Positions 31,390 to 41,022 of a stretch of DNA of 52,854 nucleotides are shown one piece after another (position 1 is the first letter of the stretch; each line of letters begins with the position of its first letter). Origin of the DNA: an uncultured Butyrivibrio sp. (GTDB lineage: Bacteria; Bacillota; Clostridia; Lachnospirales; Lachnospiraceae); contig CAMNEA010000012.1 of NCBI GenBank assembly GCA_946536145.1, positions 1 to 52,854 of the forward strand. Reading direction: 5' to 3'. The notes under the pieces are model-generated. The model had not been told where the DNA came from. It saw nothing but the letters and a program-made list of their open reading frames with translations, and did not search any database. A program made the translations under genes and the position numbers.

Positions 31390-33164
31390 TCCGGATCAGT
31401 AAAAGAGGTAATTTCATACGTTGTATAAAAGCCGTCGCTTCTCTTTTTCTTGTGGGATTTCTGATATCCGGCATACCTTGTTATGCGCAGGAACAGGGAA
31501 CCGGTAAGGTGACCATCTCAATGATCGGCAAATATGACTCAGCAGATACTGCCTCAATCAGATCGGTCGATGCCGAGAAAAGACAGATCCGCTTAAGAAA
31601 TCACAAGACCGGCAAAACTTATACACTAAGCTATGACAATACAAGCATGATGTATGATATTCGAGGTACGGTTCTCTCGGCATCGCTCCTTGAGCCCGGG
31701 CAGATAGTCGATGTGAAGTTCCTAAAGAGCACTAAGCTGATCACATCCCTTAACGTTAATGGTGATGCCTGGGTGATCGAGAATACAAGAGATCATGAGC
31801 TGACAAGGGGAGACGGAACAGCGCGGATAAAGGGAGATCTTTTCAAGATTGACGAAAGGACGCTTGTGATGGCAGAGGGCAACCTTGCGCTTGCAGAGGA
31901 TATTCTTGCGACGGACACGATCACCGCTTATGGGATAGACCGTGAGATATACAGCATAGTAGTCACCGGAGGGCATGGATATGTGAGCCTGTCGAGCGAT
32001 GTTGTCGAACAGCACAGCCTCGTAGGGGCGTGGATCGAACTTGACAATGAAGTTATACACAGGATATCGCCCAATATGCTCCTCTCTGCCCCTGAGGGAG
32101 ATTACAACCTGCAGATTATCGGGAACGGGGCAAGTTACCAGTCTGAGATAAACATCAGCCGCAATCAGGAGACTGTTGTGGATACGAGTAAGGTAAAAAT
32201 CTCCAAGCCCAAAGAGGGAATGGTGACTTTTGAGATAACGCCGGATACGGCAGAGGTATTCGTTGACGGAGAGAAAATGCTGAACGGGGTTCCCCAGTCT
32301 GTAAAGTACGGATATCACAGTCTTAAGGTCATGGCGGAGGGCTATCTGACACAGAATAAGTACCTCAAGGTAGGTACCGCGAAATCTGTTGTGCAGATAG
32401 AGCTCGAGAAGGAGGAGGACGAATCGTCTGCTTCGTCGCAGAGTGTATCAGAGGCTTCATCCTCTGCGTCTTTAGCAGCTTCTTCACAGGACAGCTACAC
32501 TTCGGGCAGCAGCTATGCAGCTTCCAAAGACAGATCTTCGAGCGCGGTTTCGGCTGCATCAAAGTATTCATCTGTCCAGTCTGCCCAGAATGCGGGCGGC
32601 GCAAACGCCAATAAGGTCATTGAGGGATACAAGATATATTTTGATGAGCCCTATGGAGCGGAAGTGTATTTCGACGGAACCTATATAGGTATGGTGCCGA
32701 CGAGCATTACCAAGATATCGGGTTCGCATGAAGTCATCCTCAAAAAGGATGGGTGCCAGACCAAGAGCTACCGCGTTAATGTAGACTCAGAAGAAGTGAG
32801 CCTCAATTATACTTTCCCTGAACTTGTAAAGATTAATGGCGGATATGACGATATAGAAGATGGGGAATATGAAGACGAGGATGTCACGGACTCAGACAGT
32901 GACGACGACGATGAGGAGGTTGTCATCGATCTTGGGGAAGATGACGCAGAGGTATCGCAGCCGGAAGATGAGGAAGATGAAGACGAAGAGATCGTCATAA
33001 TACTTGATGACAATGAAGATACAGAAGTCATCGCGGGTGATGAGGACGCAGGCGATGAAGAAGCTGCTGATGAAGAAACAGCAGACGAAGAAGAAATAGA
33101 GATCATAGAAGATGATGAAGTCGGCACAAAGGAAAGTGCCGGGGGAGAAGATGATGAGACTTGA
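31386..33164 (+). CDS. Secreted PEGA-domain protein with Ser-rich linker and acidic tail
   Basis: A 592-residue protein overlapping cca by four bases (ATGA). A signal peptide covers about 1-34. Residues 35-275 are a beta-rich region of unknown family. Two PEGA domains follow: about 277-335 (ITPDTAEVFVDGEKMLNGVP) and about 418-475 (IYFDEPYGAEVYFDGTYIGMVPTS), separated by a 70-residue Ser/Ala linker. The last 105 residues are mostly Asp and Glu. PEGA domains occur in surface proteins. The acidic tail could bind cations or basic proteins. Confidence 0.75.
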   Translation: MIRISKRGNFIRCIKAVASLFLVGFLISGIPCYAQEQGTGKVTISMIGKYDSADTASIRSVDAEKRQIRLRNHKTGKTYTLSYDNTSMMYDIRGTVLSASLLEPGQIVDVKFLKSTKLITSLNVNGDAWVIENTRDHELTRGDGTARIKGDLFKIDERTLVMAEGNLALAEDILATDTITAYGIDREIYSIVVTGGHGYVSLSSDVVEQHSLVGAWIELDNEVIHRISPNMLLSAPEGDYNLQIIGNGASYQSEINISRNQETVVDTSKVKISKPKEGMVTFEITPDTAEVFVDGEKMLNGVPQSVKYGYHSLKVMAEGYLTQNKYLKVGTAKSVVQIELEKEEDESSASSQSVSEASSSASLAASSQDSYTSGSSYAASKDRSSSAVSAASKYSSVQSAQNAGGANANKVIEGYKIYFDEPYGAEVYFDGTYIGMVPTSITKISGSHEVILKKDGCQTKSYRVNVDSEEVSLNYTFPELVKINGGYDDIEDGEYEDEDVTDSDSDDDDEEVVIDLGEDDAEVSQPEDEEDEDEEIVIILDDNEDTEVIAGDEDAGDEEAADEETADEEEIEIIEDDEVGTKESAGGEDDET

Positions 33165-33393
33165 TAAATACCTAAAAGTCAGCAGACTTATAAAGAGAAG
33201 AACCGTTGCGAATGAGGCATGCGATGCCGGAAGGGTGATGATAAACGGAAAAGCGGCCAAGGCGGGGACTGAAGTAAAGGTCGGAGATAAGATCACGATC
33301 AGCTTTGGAAATAAAGATGTGGCAGTGGAAGTACTGGATGTTCAGGAGACGGTTCACAAAGAGGATGTTGGAAACCTCTACAGGTATATCTAA
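33154..33393 (+). CDS. rqcP: RqcP/YabO S4-domain protein of ribosome quality control
   Basis: A 79-residue S4-domain protein: MRLDKYLKVSRLIKRRTVANEAC, then GRVMINGK and VKVGDKITI. In Bacillus, RqcP binds the obstructed 50S subunit with RqcH during Ala tailing. It overlaps the previous stop by 11 bases and has GGGGGAG at 33141-33147. The neighbouring divIC matches the classic gene order. Confidence 0.92.
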   Translation: MRLDKYLKVSRLIKRRTVANEACDAGRVMINGKAAKAGTEVKVGDKITISFGNKDVAVEVLDVQETVHKEDVGNLYRYI

Positions 33394-33407
33394 AGCTGTA
33401 GCACCGA

Positions 33408-33438
33408 TTGACACGGGCAAAAATGGTGTATTAGAATA
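33408..33438 (+). promoter_or_regulatory. Promoter of divIC
   Basis: TTGACA at 33408-33413 with TAGAAT about 18-19 bases later. The spacing is slightly long, but both boxes are good. Confidence 0.5.
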
Positions 33439-33469
33439 GAATTATAGAAAAATTATTGTGGGGTACAAT

Positions 33470-33781
33470 ATGGCAAACAGGGCTCGCTATAAAAGGCGCC
33501 GCTTTCAGAACAGTGCAGGCATTGTCTGGGCCAGTATAGTGGTTCTTATTCTTGTGACGGTTGTTTCGATCAAGAGTGTCGGATTAATGCAGAAGGCAAG
33601 TGAATATCAGGCAAGAGAGAGCGCACTTCTTGAGCAGATCGATTCAGAGACCAGGCGCTCCGAGGATATCGAAGAGTTCGAGCGGTATACACATACACGT
33701 AAATATATAGAGGATACAGCTAAAGAAAAGCTGGGTCTCGTTTATCCGGGTGAGATTATCTTTAAGAACACTGATGGATAA
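33470..33781 (+). CDS. divIC: DivIC/FtsL-type septum protein
   Basis: A 103-residue bitopic protein: basic N-terminus (RARYKRRR), one membrane segment (about 19-38, WASIVVLILVTVVSIKSV), an extracellular coiled coil, and the C-terminal ARxKLGLVYPGEIIF-like motif (AKEKLGLVYPGE). It is part of the FtsL-DivIC-DivIB divisome complex. An in-frame GTG lies 12 bases earlier at 33458; ATG is preferred. Confidence 0.88.
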   Translation: MANRARYKRRRFQNSAGIVWASIVVLILVTVVSIKSVGLMQKASEYQARESALLEQIDSETRRSEDIEEFERYTHTRKYIEDTAKEKLGLVYPGEIIFKNTDG

Positions 33782-33796
33782 TGATTTTTGAGATTG

Positions 33797-33840
33797 AGCG
33801 CAGACTCACGTACGGAGGTCGTATGAGGTCTGCGCTTTTA
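33797..33840 (+). terminator. Hairpin between divIC and tilS
   Basis: AGCGCAGAC pairs with GTCTGCGCT across a 22-base loop with further TCA/TGA pairing, followed by TTTTAC. It may be a terminator or attenuator before tilS. Confidence 0.65.
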
Positions 33841-33854
33841 CTTTGGTAGGTACA

Positions 33855-35270
33855 ATGGATATTTTTGCTAAGAAGGTTCTTGAGTTTATACAGGACAACA
33901 AAATGATTTGTACGGGGGATATCATTGTAGTGGGTTTCTCCGGAGGCGCAGATTCCACAGCTCTCATGGATGTTCTTGGCGAACTGCGGGATATTCTTAA
34001 AATAGATTTAAGACCTCTTCACGTAAATCACGGGATAAGACAGGAAGCGGCAGAGGATGAGCAGTTTGTAAAAGATTACTGCAGCAAACGCGCCATCCCG
34101 ATAAGAGTTGTCTGTGAAAACGTTCCGAGGATAGCAAAGAGGAGAGGGATCACCGAAGAGGAAGCCGGGCGTCAGATAAGATACAGGGCTTTTACCGATT
34201 ATGCAAAAGAACTTGGTGCGGGGCGCATAGCTGTAGCCCATCACCAGAATGACGTGGCAGAGACACTGCTTATGAACCTTTCCAGGGGATCGGGACTAAG
34301 GGGGGCAGGAGCTATAAGGCCGGTAAGGGATATGATAATAAGGCCGCTCCTTGGCGTTGGCCGCGCAGAGATCGAGGAGTACCTTGAGAGGAGAGGACAG
34401 CCCTTTTGCACGGACAGGACGAATTTTGAGAATGAACACACCAGAAATATAATACGCAATTGTATACTCCCCGAGTTTGAAAGGAGTATCAATTCAAAGA
34501 GCATCAGCCATATGTGCAGGGCAGCCGCATCCGTCAGCGAGGCGGAGGAATATATAAGGAGTGTTGCAAAAAAAGAATTTGAGATAAGCTTCGAGAAAGA
34601 AAAGGAGGGACTGAGGGCTGACCTTGGTAATATAAGGCCGCTGCCTGAGATAATCCGTAAGAATATCATCCTTATCTGCTTTGAGCAACTCATAGCTTCA
34701 AGAAAGGACTTTTCTTACGAACACCTCACGGATGTCCTTGAACTGATTGACGGAAAATGCGGAAGTGCCTGCGTCAGTCTTCCCTACGGACTGATTGCCG
34801 AGAGAAATTATGACAGTTTTTTTATCGGGAAAAGAGGAAACGATACTCCCGAAATGCTGCCAATACCGTTGAAACTTCGGGAGGGAGAGGAAACTATAGT
34901 TGCTGTTCCGAGGCTTGGACAGGTCAGGGCAGAGGTTTTTGCCTATGATAAGGCAGCGGGCATTCCCGGCGGCGCATATACTAAATGGTTCGATTATGAT
35001 AGAATACAAGCAGTTGTTTTCAGAACCAGAAAGAAGATGGATGTAATTTCCATCAGCCAGAAGGATGGCATTCATAAAAAGCGGCTTGCCAAATTCATGA
35101 CAGATGAAAAGATTCCTGAGAGAGAGAGGAATCTGATGTACATACTTGCTGATGGCAATGAAGTCCTGTGGGTTCCGGGATACAGGCGCTGTGATATTTG
35201 TAAAGTGGGAATCGATACTGAAAGAATTCTTGCTATAACTATTATGAACGGAGGAAATACAAATGGCTGA
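33855..35270 (+). CDS. tilS: tRNA(Ile)-lysidine synthase
   Basis: A 471-residue N-type ATP pyrophosphatase with the PP-loop VGFSGGADSTALM, HVNHGIRQ, and VAHHQNDVAETLLMNLSRGSGLRGAGAI. It converts C34 of tRNA-Ile(CAU) to lysidine. The C-terminal TilS domain includes RDKKMDVI-like FRTRKKMDVI and KKRLAKFMTDEKIPERER. ATG 33855 is chosen over TTG 33843. It overlaps hpt by eight bases. Confidence 0.95.
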   Translation: MDIFAKKVLEFIQDNKMICTGDIIVVGFSGGADSTALMDVLGELRDILKIDLRPLHVNHGIRQEAAEDEQFVKDYCSKRAIPIRVVCENVPRIAKRRGITEEEAGRQIRYRAFTDYAKELGAGRIAVAHHQNDVAETLLMNLSRGSGLRGAGAIRPVRDMIIRPLLGVGRAEIEEYLERRGQPFCTDRTNFENEHTRNIIRNCILPEFERSINSKSISHMCRAAASVSEAEEYIRSVAKKEFEISFEKEKEGLRADLGNIRPLPEIIRKNIILICFEQLIASRKDFSYEHLTDVLELIDGKCGSACVSLPYGLIAERNYDSFFIGKRGNDTPEMLPIPLKLREGEETIVAVPRLGQVRAEVFAYDKAAGIPGGAYTKWFDYDRIQAVVFRTRKKMDVISISQKDGIHKKRLAKFMTDEKIPERERNLMYILADGNEVLWVPGYRRCDICKVGIDTERILAITIMNGGNTNG

Positions 35271-35787
35271 ATCTGTACGTACGTTACTATCTGAAGAAGA
35301 AGTGGACAAGAGGATTGAGGAGCTGGGAGCTCAGATAAGCAGGGATTATGCCGGCGAGACTGTTCATCTTGTATGTGTGCTCAAGGGCGCAGTGTTTTTT
35401 ATGTGTGAACTTGCCAAGAGGCTGACAATTCCTGTTACCATGGATTTCATGTCCGCATCAAGCTATGGAAGTTCCACCAAGTCAAGCGGTGTTGTCAAGA
35501 TCGTCAAGGATCTCGATGAACCCCTCAAGGACAAACACGTCATCGTTGTTGAGGATATTGTGGACTCCGGACGTACACTTTCATATCTTCTTAAGATGTT
35601 CGGTGACAGAGGACCTGCCAGCATCAGACTATGTACTCTGCTCGATAAGCCTGAGCGCAGAGTAACGGATGTAAAGGTTGACTATACCGGATTTGAGATC
35701 CCCGATGAGTTTGTTGTGGGATATGGACTTGACTATGATCAGAGATACCGCAATCTGCCTTACATCGGTGTCGTTGAGTTTAACTGA
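35263..35787 (+). CDS. hpt: Hypoxanthine phosphoribosyltransferase
   Basis: A 174-residue purine-salvage enzyme with the PRPP loop VIVVEDIVDSGRTL, the DFMSASSYG flexible loop and VGYGLDYDQRYRNLPYIG at the C-terminus. ATGGCTGA shares eight bases with the tilS end, so translation is probably coupled. The tilS-hpt-ftsH order is conserved across Firmicutes. Confidence 0.96.
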   Translation: MAESVRTLLSEEEVDKRIEELGAQISRDYAGETVHLVCVLKGAVFFMCELAKRLTIPVTMDFMSASSYGSSTKSSGVVKIVKDLDEPLKDKHVIVVEDIVDSGRTLSYLLKMFGDRGPASIRLCTLLDKPERRVTDVKVDYTGFEIPDEFVVGYGLDYDQRYRNLPYIGVVEFN

Positions 35788-35822
35788 TCTGAGATAAAGT
35801 ATTGTAAAAGGGGTTATCTAAA

Positions 35823-37682
35823 TTGAATCGTTCAAGAAATTTCAATACTATTTTTGCGTTTGTAATTGTTCTGCTGGTTGCAGTGGTGATCCTGGAGTAT
35901 GGAAGAGGATTTGTGGACAGCAGGACTAATTCGTATTCACGAAGCCAGCTCGAGAGCGACGTGGCAGCCAAGAGGGTCAGATATGCCGTTATCATGCCAA
36001 ATGCGGAGACACCCACAGGTTCTGTCAGGGTAAGCTTCACTGACGGAAGCGATGATGTCGTATTTTATTCAACGGATGTCACTTCCATTGAGAGTTATCT
36101 GTCAGAGAGCGGCGTAGCTCTTGAAGTGAGGGATGTTCCGTCAGAGAATATCCTTATCAGCGGGATAATACCGATCATCGTCGGTCTTATAGTGATGGTG
36201 TTTGTCTTTTCAATGTTTTCCGGAATGCAGAATTCCGGCTCCGGAAACAGCAAGATGATGAACTTTGGCAAGAGCCGCGCCAAGATGTCTACCGGAGAGG
36301 ACAACAAGGTTACTTTGAACGAGGTTGCCGGACTCAAGGAAGAAAAAGAGCAGCTTGCAGAGATCATTGAATTCCTCAAGGCACCTGAGAAATTTACCAG
36401 GGTAGGAGCAAGAATCCCTAAAGGAGTACTGCTTGAGGGCGCACCGGGAACCGGTAAGACACTCCTTGCAAGAGCGGTTGCGGGAGAAGCCGGAGTTCCT
36501 TTTTTCAGCATATCGGGATCTGACTTCGTTGAGATGTTTGTCGGTGTCGGCGCCTCGAGAGTCAGGGATCTCTTTGCGGAAGCCAAGAAGAACTCACCAT
36601 GTATTGTATTTATAGATGAGATAGATGCTGTTGCCAGAAGGCGTGGAACCGGAATGGGCGGAGGCCATGATGAGAGGGAGCAGACTCTCAACCAGATGCT
36701 TGTCGAGATGGACGGCTTTGGCACAAACGAGGGGATCATCGTGATGGCAGCCACCAACAGGGTGGATATACTCGACCCTGCAATCCTGCGGCCGGGTAGA
36801 TTTGACAGAAAGATAACCGTATCGAGGCCTGATGTTGGAGGCAGAGAAGAGATACTTAAGGTACATGCAAGGAATAAGCCTCTTGCGGAGGATGTGAACA
36901 TCAAACAGGTGGCGCAGACTACGGCAGGCTTTACAGGGGCAGATCTTGAGAACCTTCTGAATGAGTCAGCGATCAATGCCGCTGTTGACAACAGGGAGTT
37001 CATCAAACAGGAAGATATCAGCAAGGCATTCATCCAGGTTGGCATAGGTACAGAGAAGCACAGCAGGATAATTTCTGATAAGGAGAAAAAGATCACGGCA
37101 TATCACGAGACGGGACATGCCATTCTTTTCCATGTCCTTCCGGAGGTGGGACCTGTGCACACGATCTCCATCATTCCGACGGGACTTGGGGCAGCAGGAT
37201 ATACGATGCCGCTTCCAGAGAATGATGACATGTTCCTTACCAAGCGCAAGATGCTTCAGGACATCATGGTATCACTCGGAGGAAGGATAGCCGAGGAAAT
37301 CGTATTTGGTGATATAACGACCGGAGCTTCAAGCGATATCAAGAAGGCGACCCAGGAAGCGAGAAGTATGGTGACCAAGTACGGAATGAGCGGCAATATC
37401 GGAGTTGTCAACTATGATGACAATGAAGAGGATGTCTTTATCGGATATGATATCTCACACACCAAGAAACATTCGGAGCTTGTTGCTGGAGAGATCGATA
37501 AGGAAGTAAAGACAATCATTGACAAGTGCTATACCAAGGCCAGGGAGATAATCCTCAGGTACGAGGACGTACTTCATAAGAGTGCAGAACTGCTCATTGT
37601 CAAAGAGAAACTGCAAAGAGAGGAATTTGAAGCGCTTTTTGAGGGGAAAGAAATAGACGACGATGTGGAAGTAGAAATATAA
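35823..37682 (+). CDS. ftsH: ATP-dependent zinc metalloprotease FtsH
   Basis: A 619-residue membrane protease. It has two membrane segments (about 9-26 and 113-135), an AAA domain with Walker A GAPGTGKT (206-213), Walker [11 protein letters not shown] and the second region of homology [20 protein letters not shown], and the zinc protease motif HETGH (428-432). It degrades membrane and regulatory proteins. Translation starts at TTG 35823 behind AAGGGG; no suitable ATG exists nearby. Confidence 0.97.
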   Translation: MNRSRNFNTIFAFVIVLLVAVVILEYGRGFVDSRTNSYSRSQLESDVAAKRVRYAVIMPNAETPTGSVRVSFTDGSDDVVFYSTDVTSIESYLSESGVALEVRDVPSENILISGIIPIIVGLIVMVFVFSMFSGMQNSGSGNSKMMNFGKSRAKMSTGEDNKVTLNEVAGLKEEKEQLAEIIEFLKAPEKFTRVGARIPKGVLLEGAPGTGKTLLARAVAGEAGVPFFSISGSDFVEMFVGVGASRVRDLFAEAKKNSPCIVFIDEIDAVARRRGTGMGGGHDEREQTLNQMLVEMDGFGTNEGIIVMAATNRVDILDPAILRPGRFDRKITVSRPDVGGREEILKVHARNKPLAEDVNIKQVAQTTAGFTGADLENLLNESAINAAVDNREFIKQEDISKAFIQVGIGTEKHSRIISDKEKKITAYHETGHAILFHVLPEVGPVHTISIIPTGLGAAGYTMPLPENDDMFLTKRKMLQDIMVSLGGRIAEEIVFGDITTGASSDIKKATQEARSMVTKYGMSGNIGVVNYDDNEEDVFIGYDISHTKKHSELVAGEIDKEVKTIIDKCYTKAREIILRYEDVLHKSAELLIVKEKLQREEFEALFEGKEIDDDVEVEI

Positions 37683-37838
37683 TAGTGCATATTGCACAAA
37701 AACATCCAGCTGTTTTTAGTAATTTTGTGAAGTATTAGTCTTTACGCGGGGTGTGAGGGGTGCTAGTATAATATGCGTAACCCCCCAATACATTATATAG
37801 TTTTTTGCTATACCCCATAAGAAAGAAATACCTTCTCT

Positions 37839-37867
37839 AAAAAGACAGCTAGCCGGCTGTCTTTTTT
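37839..37867 (+). terminator. Intrinsic terminator before the GH13 gene
   Basis: AAAAAGACAGC (37839-37849) pairs with GCTGTCTTTTT (37856-37866), T run included. It lies 157 bases after ftsH. A TATAAT at 37767-37772 upstream could make a short RNA of about 90 bases ending here. Confidence 0.85.
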
Positions 37868-37898
37868 GCATTATAGTAATTTTAAGGATTGGTAGTAT

Positions 37899-39989
37899 AT
37901 GAACAAAGCAGCTTTTTTCCATGACATGACAATGGATTATCTAAGACCTGCAGAACCCGATGTGAACCGTATCACAGACTTCAGGTTCAGGTGTGCCCGC
38001 GGCGAAGCCAAAGAGGTTCTGCTGCGGTTTGGGTCTGAATACAGGAGAATGAAGTGCCGGGAGACTGACAGTGAATTTGACTACTTCGATGTATCGGTGA
38101 ACATTGGAAAAGATCCTTTTATCTATTATTTTGAGATAACAGGCAGGGATGACAGCCATTTCTTTTATGACAAGAGAGGAGTGGTGGATGACATCAAGGA
38201 CAGTATGAGGTTCATGGTCATACCGGGATTTTCGACGCCTGAGTGGGCCAAGGGCGCGGTGATGTACCAAATCTTCGTCGACAGGTTTTTTAACGGGGAC
38301 AGATCTAACGATGTACTTACAGCTGAGTACTCATACAACGGTCTTTTGTGTAAAAAGGTCGATGACTGGGACCAGTATCCGGATCCGGGCAGTGATTTCT
38401 GTGAGTTCTACGGAGGGGATCTGGAAGGTGTCATACAAAAGCTGGACTATTTGAAGGATCTTGGAATTGATGCGATATATTTTAACCCGATCTTTGTTTC
38501 TCCCTCTTCGCACAAATATGACACACAGGACTATGACCATATAGACCCGCATTTTGGAAAGATTGTTGAGGATCGGGGAGACGTTCTTGGCGACAACGAA
38601 AGGGACAACAGGAAGGCATCAAGATATATACAGAGGGTGACAAACAAAAGAAATCTCGAAGCCGGTGACAGGCTCTTTGCAAGGCTTGTCGCAGAGGCGC
38701 ACAAGAGAGATATAAAGGTGATCCTTGATGGCGTTTTCAACCACTGCGGTTCTTTTAATAAGTGGATGGACAGAGAGCGAATATATGAGGACGCCAAGGG
38801 GTATCAGAAGGGCGCCTATATTGCATCCGACAGTCCGTACAGAAGCTTCTTTGCCTTTAACGGCGGAAACTGGCCGTGCAATGACAACTACGACGGGTGG
38901 TGGGGGTATGATACACTGCCAAAGCTTAATTATGAGGGATCAAAGGAGCTGGAGGATTATATCATCGGAATCGGCAAAAAATGGGTTTCGGAGCCTTTTT
39001 GTGCCGACGGCTGGAGACTTGATGTTGGAGCAGATCTTGGCCACTCACCGGAGTACAACCACAGATTTTGGAAGAGATTCAGGAAGGAAGTCAAAAAGGC
39101 CAATCCCGAAGCGATAATACTGGCAGAACACTACGGACCGTCCAGGGACTGGCTTATGGGCGATGAGTGGGATACGGTAATGAACTATGATGCCTTTATG
39201 GAGCCGCTTACATGGTTCCTTACCGGCATGGACAAGCACAGCGATGAATTCAGGCCGATCAGGGTTGGTAATGCCAGGGAGTTCTTTGACACCATGATGT
39301 ACGCCGGCGGCGAGAACTTTACTATGCCTTCTCTCTACACCGCTATGAATGAGCTGTCCAACCATGATCACTCAAGATTTCTTACAAGAACCAGCCAGAA
39401 GGTGGGACGAAGCGACACAATGATGCCGGAATCGGCCAATACCGGAATCAGGAAGTACCAGATGAGACAGGCTGTGATGGTTCAGATGACCTGGCCCGGT
39501 GCACCTACTATATACTATGGCGATGAGGCAGGAGTGTGCGGCTTTACAGATCCTGACAACAGGCGCACTTATCCCTGGGGATCCGAGGACAGACAGATGA
39601 TCGGATTCCACAAAGAGATGATAAAGATCCACAAGGAGTGCCCGGAGCTCAGGACAGGTTCTCTAAGAGAGCTCTTTGCAGAGAGCAATATCATCGTGTA
39701 CGGCAGATTTAACAGGACTGCAGCTACGATAGTTGCGATCAACAACAACAGCTTTGAGGTGACAAGGGAGATAGAAGTCTGGCCGCTTGGTATCCCCAAA
39801 GACGCAAAATGCAGGCAGCTCATATGCTCTGACGGTAAGGGATATGACACCTCTGAGACAATGAAGACCGTCAAGAACGGAGTTTTGTCGCTTACAATGA
39901 CAAGGAATACAGGCTACGTGCTGCGCTACGACAGCTATGGCGCTGTATCCGACGAAGAATTCTGGTCTGACAATATCATTGAGTTTTGA
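37899..39989 (+). CDS. GH13 alpha-glucan hydrolase (neopullulanase/cyclodextrinase-like)
   Basis: A 696-residue protein without a signal peptide, so probably cytoplasmic. An N-terminal beta domain (about 1-115) is followed by the GH13 barrel: DGVFNHCG (region I), GWRLDVGADL with nucleophile Asp375 (II), ILAEHYG with acid/base Glu410 (III) and LSNHDHSRF with Asp490 (IV). An insert with KRNLEAGDRLFARLV lies before region I. It likely splits imported maltodextrins or cyclodextrins. A short C-terminal beta domain closes it. Confidence 0.9.
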   Translation: MNKAAFFHDMTMDYLRPAEPDVNRITDFRFRCARGEAKEVLLRFGSEYRRMKCRETDSEFDYFDVSVNIGKDPFIYYFEITGRDDSHFFYDKRGVVDDIKDSMRFMVIPGFSTPEWAKGAVMYQIFVDRFFNGDRSNDVLTAEYSYNGLLCKKVDDWDQYPDPGSDFCEFYGGDLEGVIQKLDYLKDLGIDAIYFNPIFVSPSSHKYDTQDYDHIDPHFGKIVEDRGDVLGDNERDNRKASRYIQRVTNKRNLEAGDRLFARLVAEAHKRDIKVILDGVFNHCGSFNKWMDRERIYEDAKGYQKGAYIASDSPYRSFFAFNGGNWPCNDNYDGWWGYDTLPKLNYEGSKELEDYIIGIGKKWVSEPFCADGWRLDVGADLGHSPEYNHRFWKRFRKEVKKANPEAIILAEHYGPSRDWLMGDEWDTVMNYDAFMEPLTWFLTGMDKHSDEFRPIRVGNAREFFDTMMYAGGENFTMPSLYTAMNELSNHDHSRFLTRTSQKVGRSDTMMPESANTGIRKYQMRQAVMVQMTWPGAPTIYYGDEAGVCGFTDPDNRRTYPWGSEDRQMIGFHKEMIKIHKECPELRTGSLRELFAESNIIVYGRFNRTAATIVAINNNSFEVTREIEVWPLGIPKDAKCRQLICSDGKGYDTSETMKTVKNGVLSLTMTRNTGYVLRYDSYGAVSDEEFWSDNIIEF

Positions 39990-40009
39990 TACGGAAATTA
40001 CAGATATTT

Positions 40010-40038
40010 TTGACACTCAAAGATTACAAGTATATAAT
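40010..40038 (+). promoter_or_regulatory. Perfect consensus promoter of fba
   Basis: TTGACA (40010-40015), 17 bases, TATAAT (40033-40038). It fits the high-expression codon use of the gene it serves. Confidence 0.9.
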
Positions 40039-40080
40039 TATTTTTAACCATCAATACTACACGAAAAGGGGAGAAATCAA

Positions 40081-40944
40081 ATGTTAGTATCTGCTAAAGA
40101 CATGCTTGTAAAAGCAAAAGAAGGCCACTATGCAGTTGGCCAGTTCAACATTAACAATCTCGAGTGGACAAAGTCAATTCTTCTTACTGCAGAAGAGCTC
40201 AAGTCTCCTGTAATCCTCGGCGTATCTGAGGGTGCAGGTAAGTACATGACAGGCTTTACAACAGTTGCTGCAATGGTTAAGGCTATGGATGAGAGCCTTG
40301 GAATCACAGTACCTGTTGCTCTTCACCTCGATCACGGCACATACGACGGATGCTATAAGTGCATCAAGGCCGGATTCACATCCATCATGTTTGACGGTTC
40401 TCACTACGATATCGAGGAGAACGTAGCCAAGACATCTGAGCTCGTTAATGTATCACATCAGCTTGGCATTTCCATCGAGGCTGAGGTTGGTTCTATCGGC
40501 GGCGAGGAAGACGGCGTTGTTGGAATGGGCGAGTGTGCTGATCCCGACGAGTGCAAGAGGATTGCAGATCTCGGAGTAGATATGCTTGCAGCCGGCATCG
40601 GCAACATCCACGGCAAATATCCTGAAGGATGGCCGGGACTTAGATTCGACGTTCTCGATGCTATCCAGCAGAAGACAGGTGTTATGCCTCTCGTTCTTCA
40701 TGGCGGCACAGGAATTCCTGCAGACATGATCAAGAAAGCTATCACCCTCGGAGTATCCAAGATCAACGTTAATACTGAGTGTCAGCTTTCATTTGCAGAT
40801 GCTACACGTAAGTACATAGAGGCTGGTAAGGATCTTGAAGGCAAGGGCTTTGACCCTCGTAAGCTTCTTGCTCCAGGCGCTGAGGCTATCAAGGCTACCG
40901 TTAAGGAGAAAATGGAGCTCTTCGGATCAGTTGGAAAGGCTTGA
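40081..40944 (+). CDS. fba: Class II fructose-1,6-bisphosphate aldolase
   Basis: A 287-residue zinc enzyme of glycolysis. VALHLDHGTYD carries the catalytic Asp and a zinc His, SIMFDGSHYD follows, then IEAEVGSIGGEEDGV and PLVLHGGTGI. Codon use is strongly biased, as expected of a very abundant protein. AAAGGGGAG is the ribosome site, and a terminator follows. Confidence 0.97.
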   Translation: MLVSAKDMLVKAKEGHYAVGQFNINNLEWTKSILLTAEELKSPVILGVSEGAGKYMTGFTTVAAMVKAMDESLGITVPVALHLDHGTYDGCYKCIKAGFTSIMFDGSHYDIEENVAKTSELVNVSHQLGISIEAEVGSIGGEEDGVVGMGECADPDECKRIADLGVDMLAAGIGNIHGKYPEGWPGLRFDVLDAIQQKTGVMPLVLHGGTGIPADMIKKAITLGVSKINVNTECQLSFADATRKYIEAGKDLEGKGFDPRKLLAPGAEAIKATVKEKMELFGSVGKA

Positions 40945-40968
40945 TGCAAATCTTTTAGAATTTCCGGG

Positions 40969-41000
40969 AAGGGTAAAGCCTGTGCTTTACCCTTTCTTTG
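40969..41000 (+). terminator. Terminator of fba
   Basis: AAGGGTAAAGC pairs perfectly with GCTTTACCCTT around CTGT, followed by TCTTT. Confidence 0.88.
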
Positions 41001-41022
41001 CATTAATGATAAGGGGGATGAT

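Noticed and set aside
32807..33127. Minus-strand Ser-rich frame opposite the acidic PEGA tail
   Set aside because: It is the complement of GAT/GAA codon runs, so the poly-Ser composition is an artefact.
36095..37096. 333-codon minus-strand frame opposite ftsH
   Set aside because: FtsH is unmistakable on the other strand. The frame has no motif and arises from codon bias.
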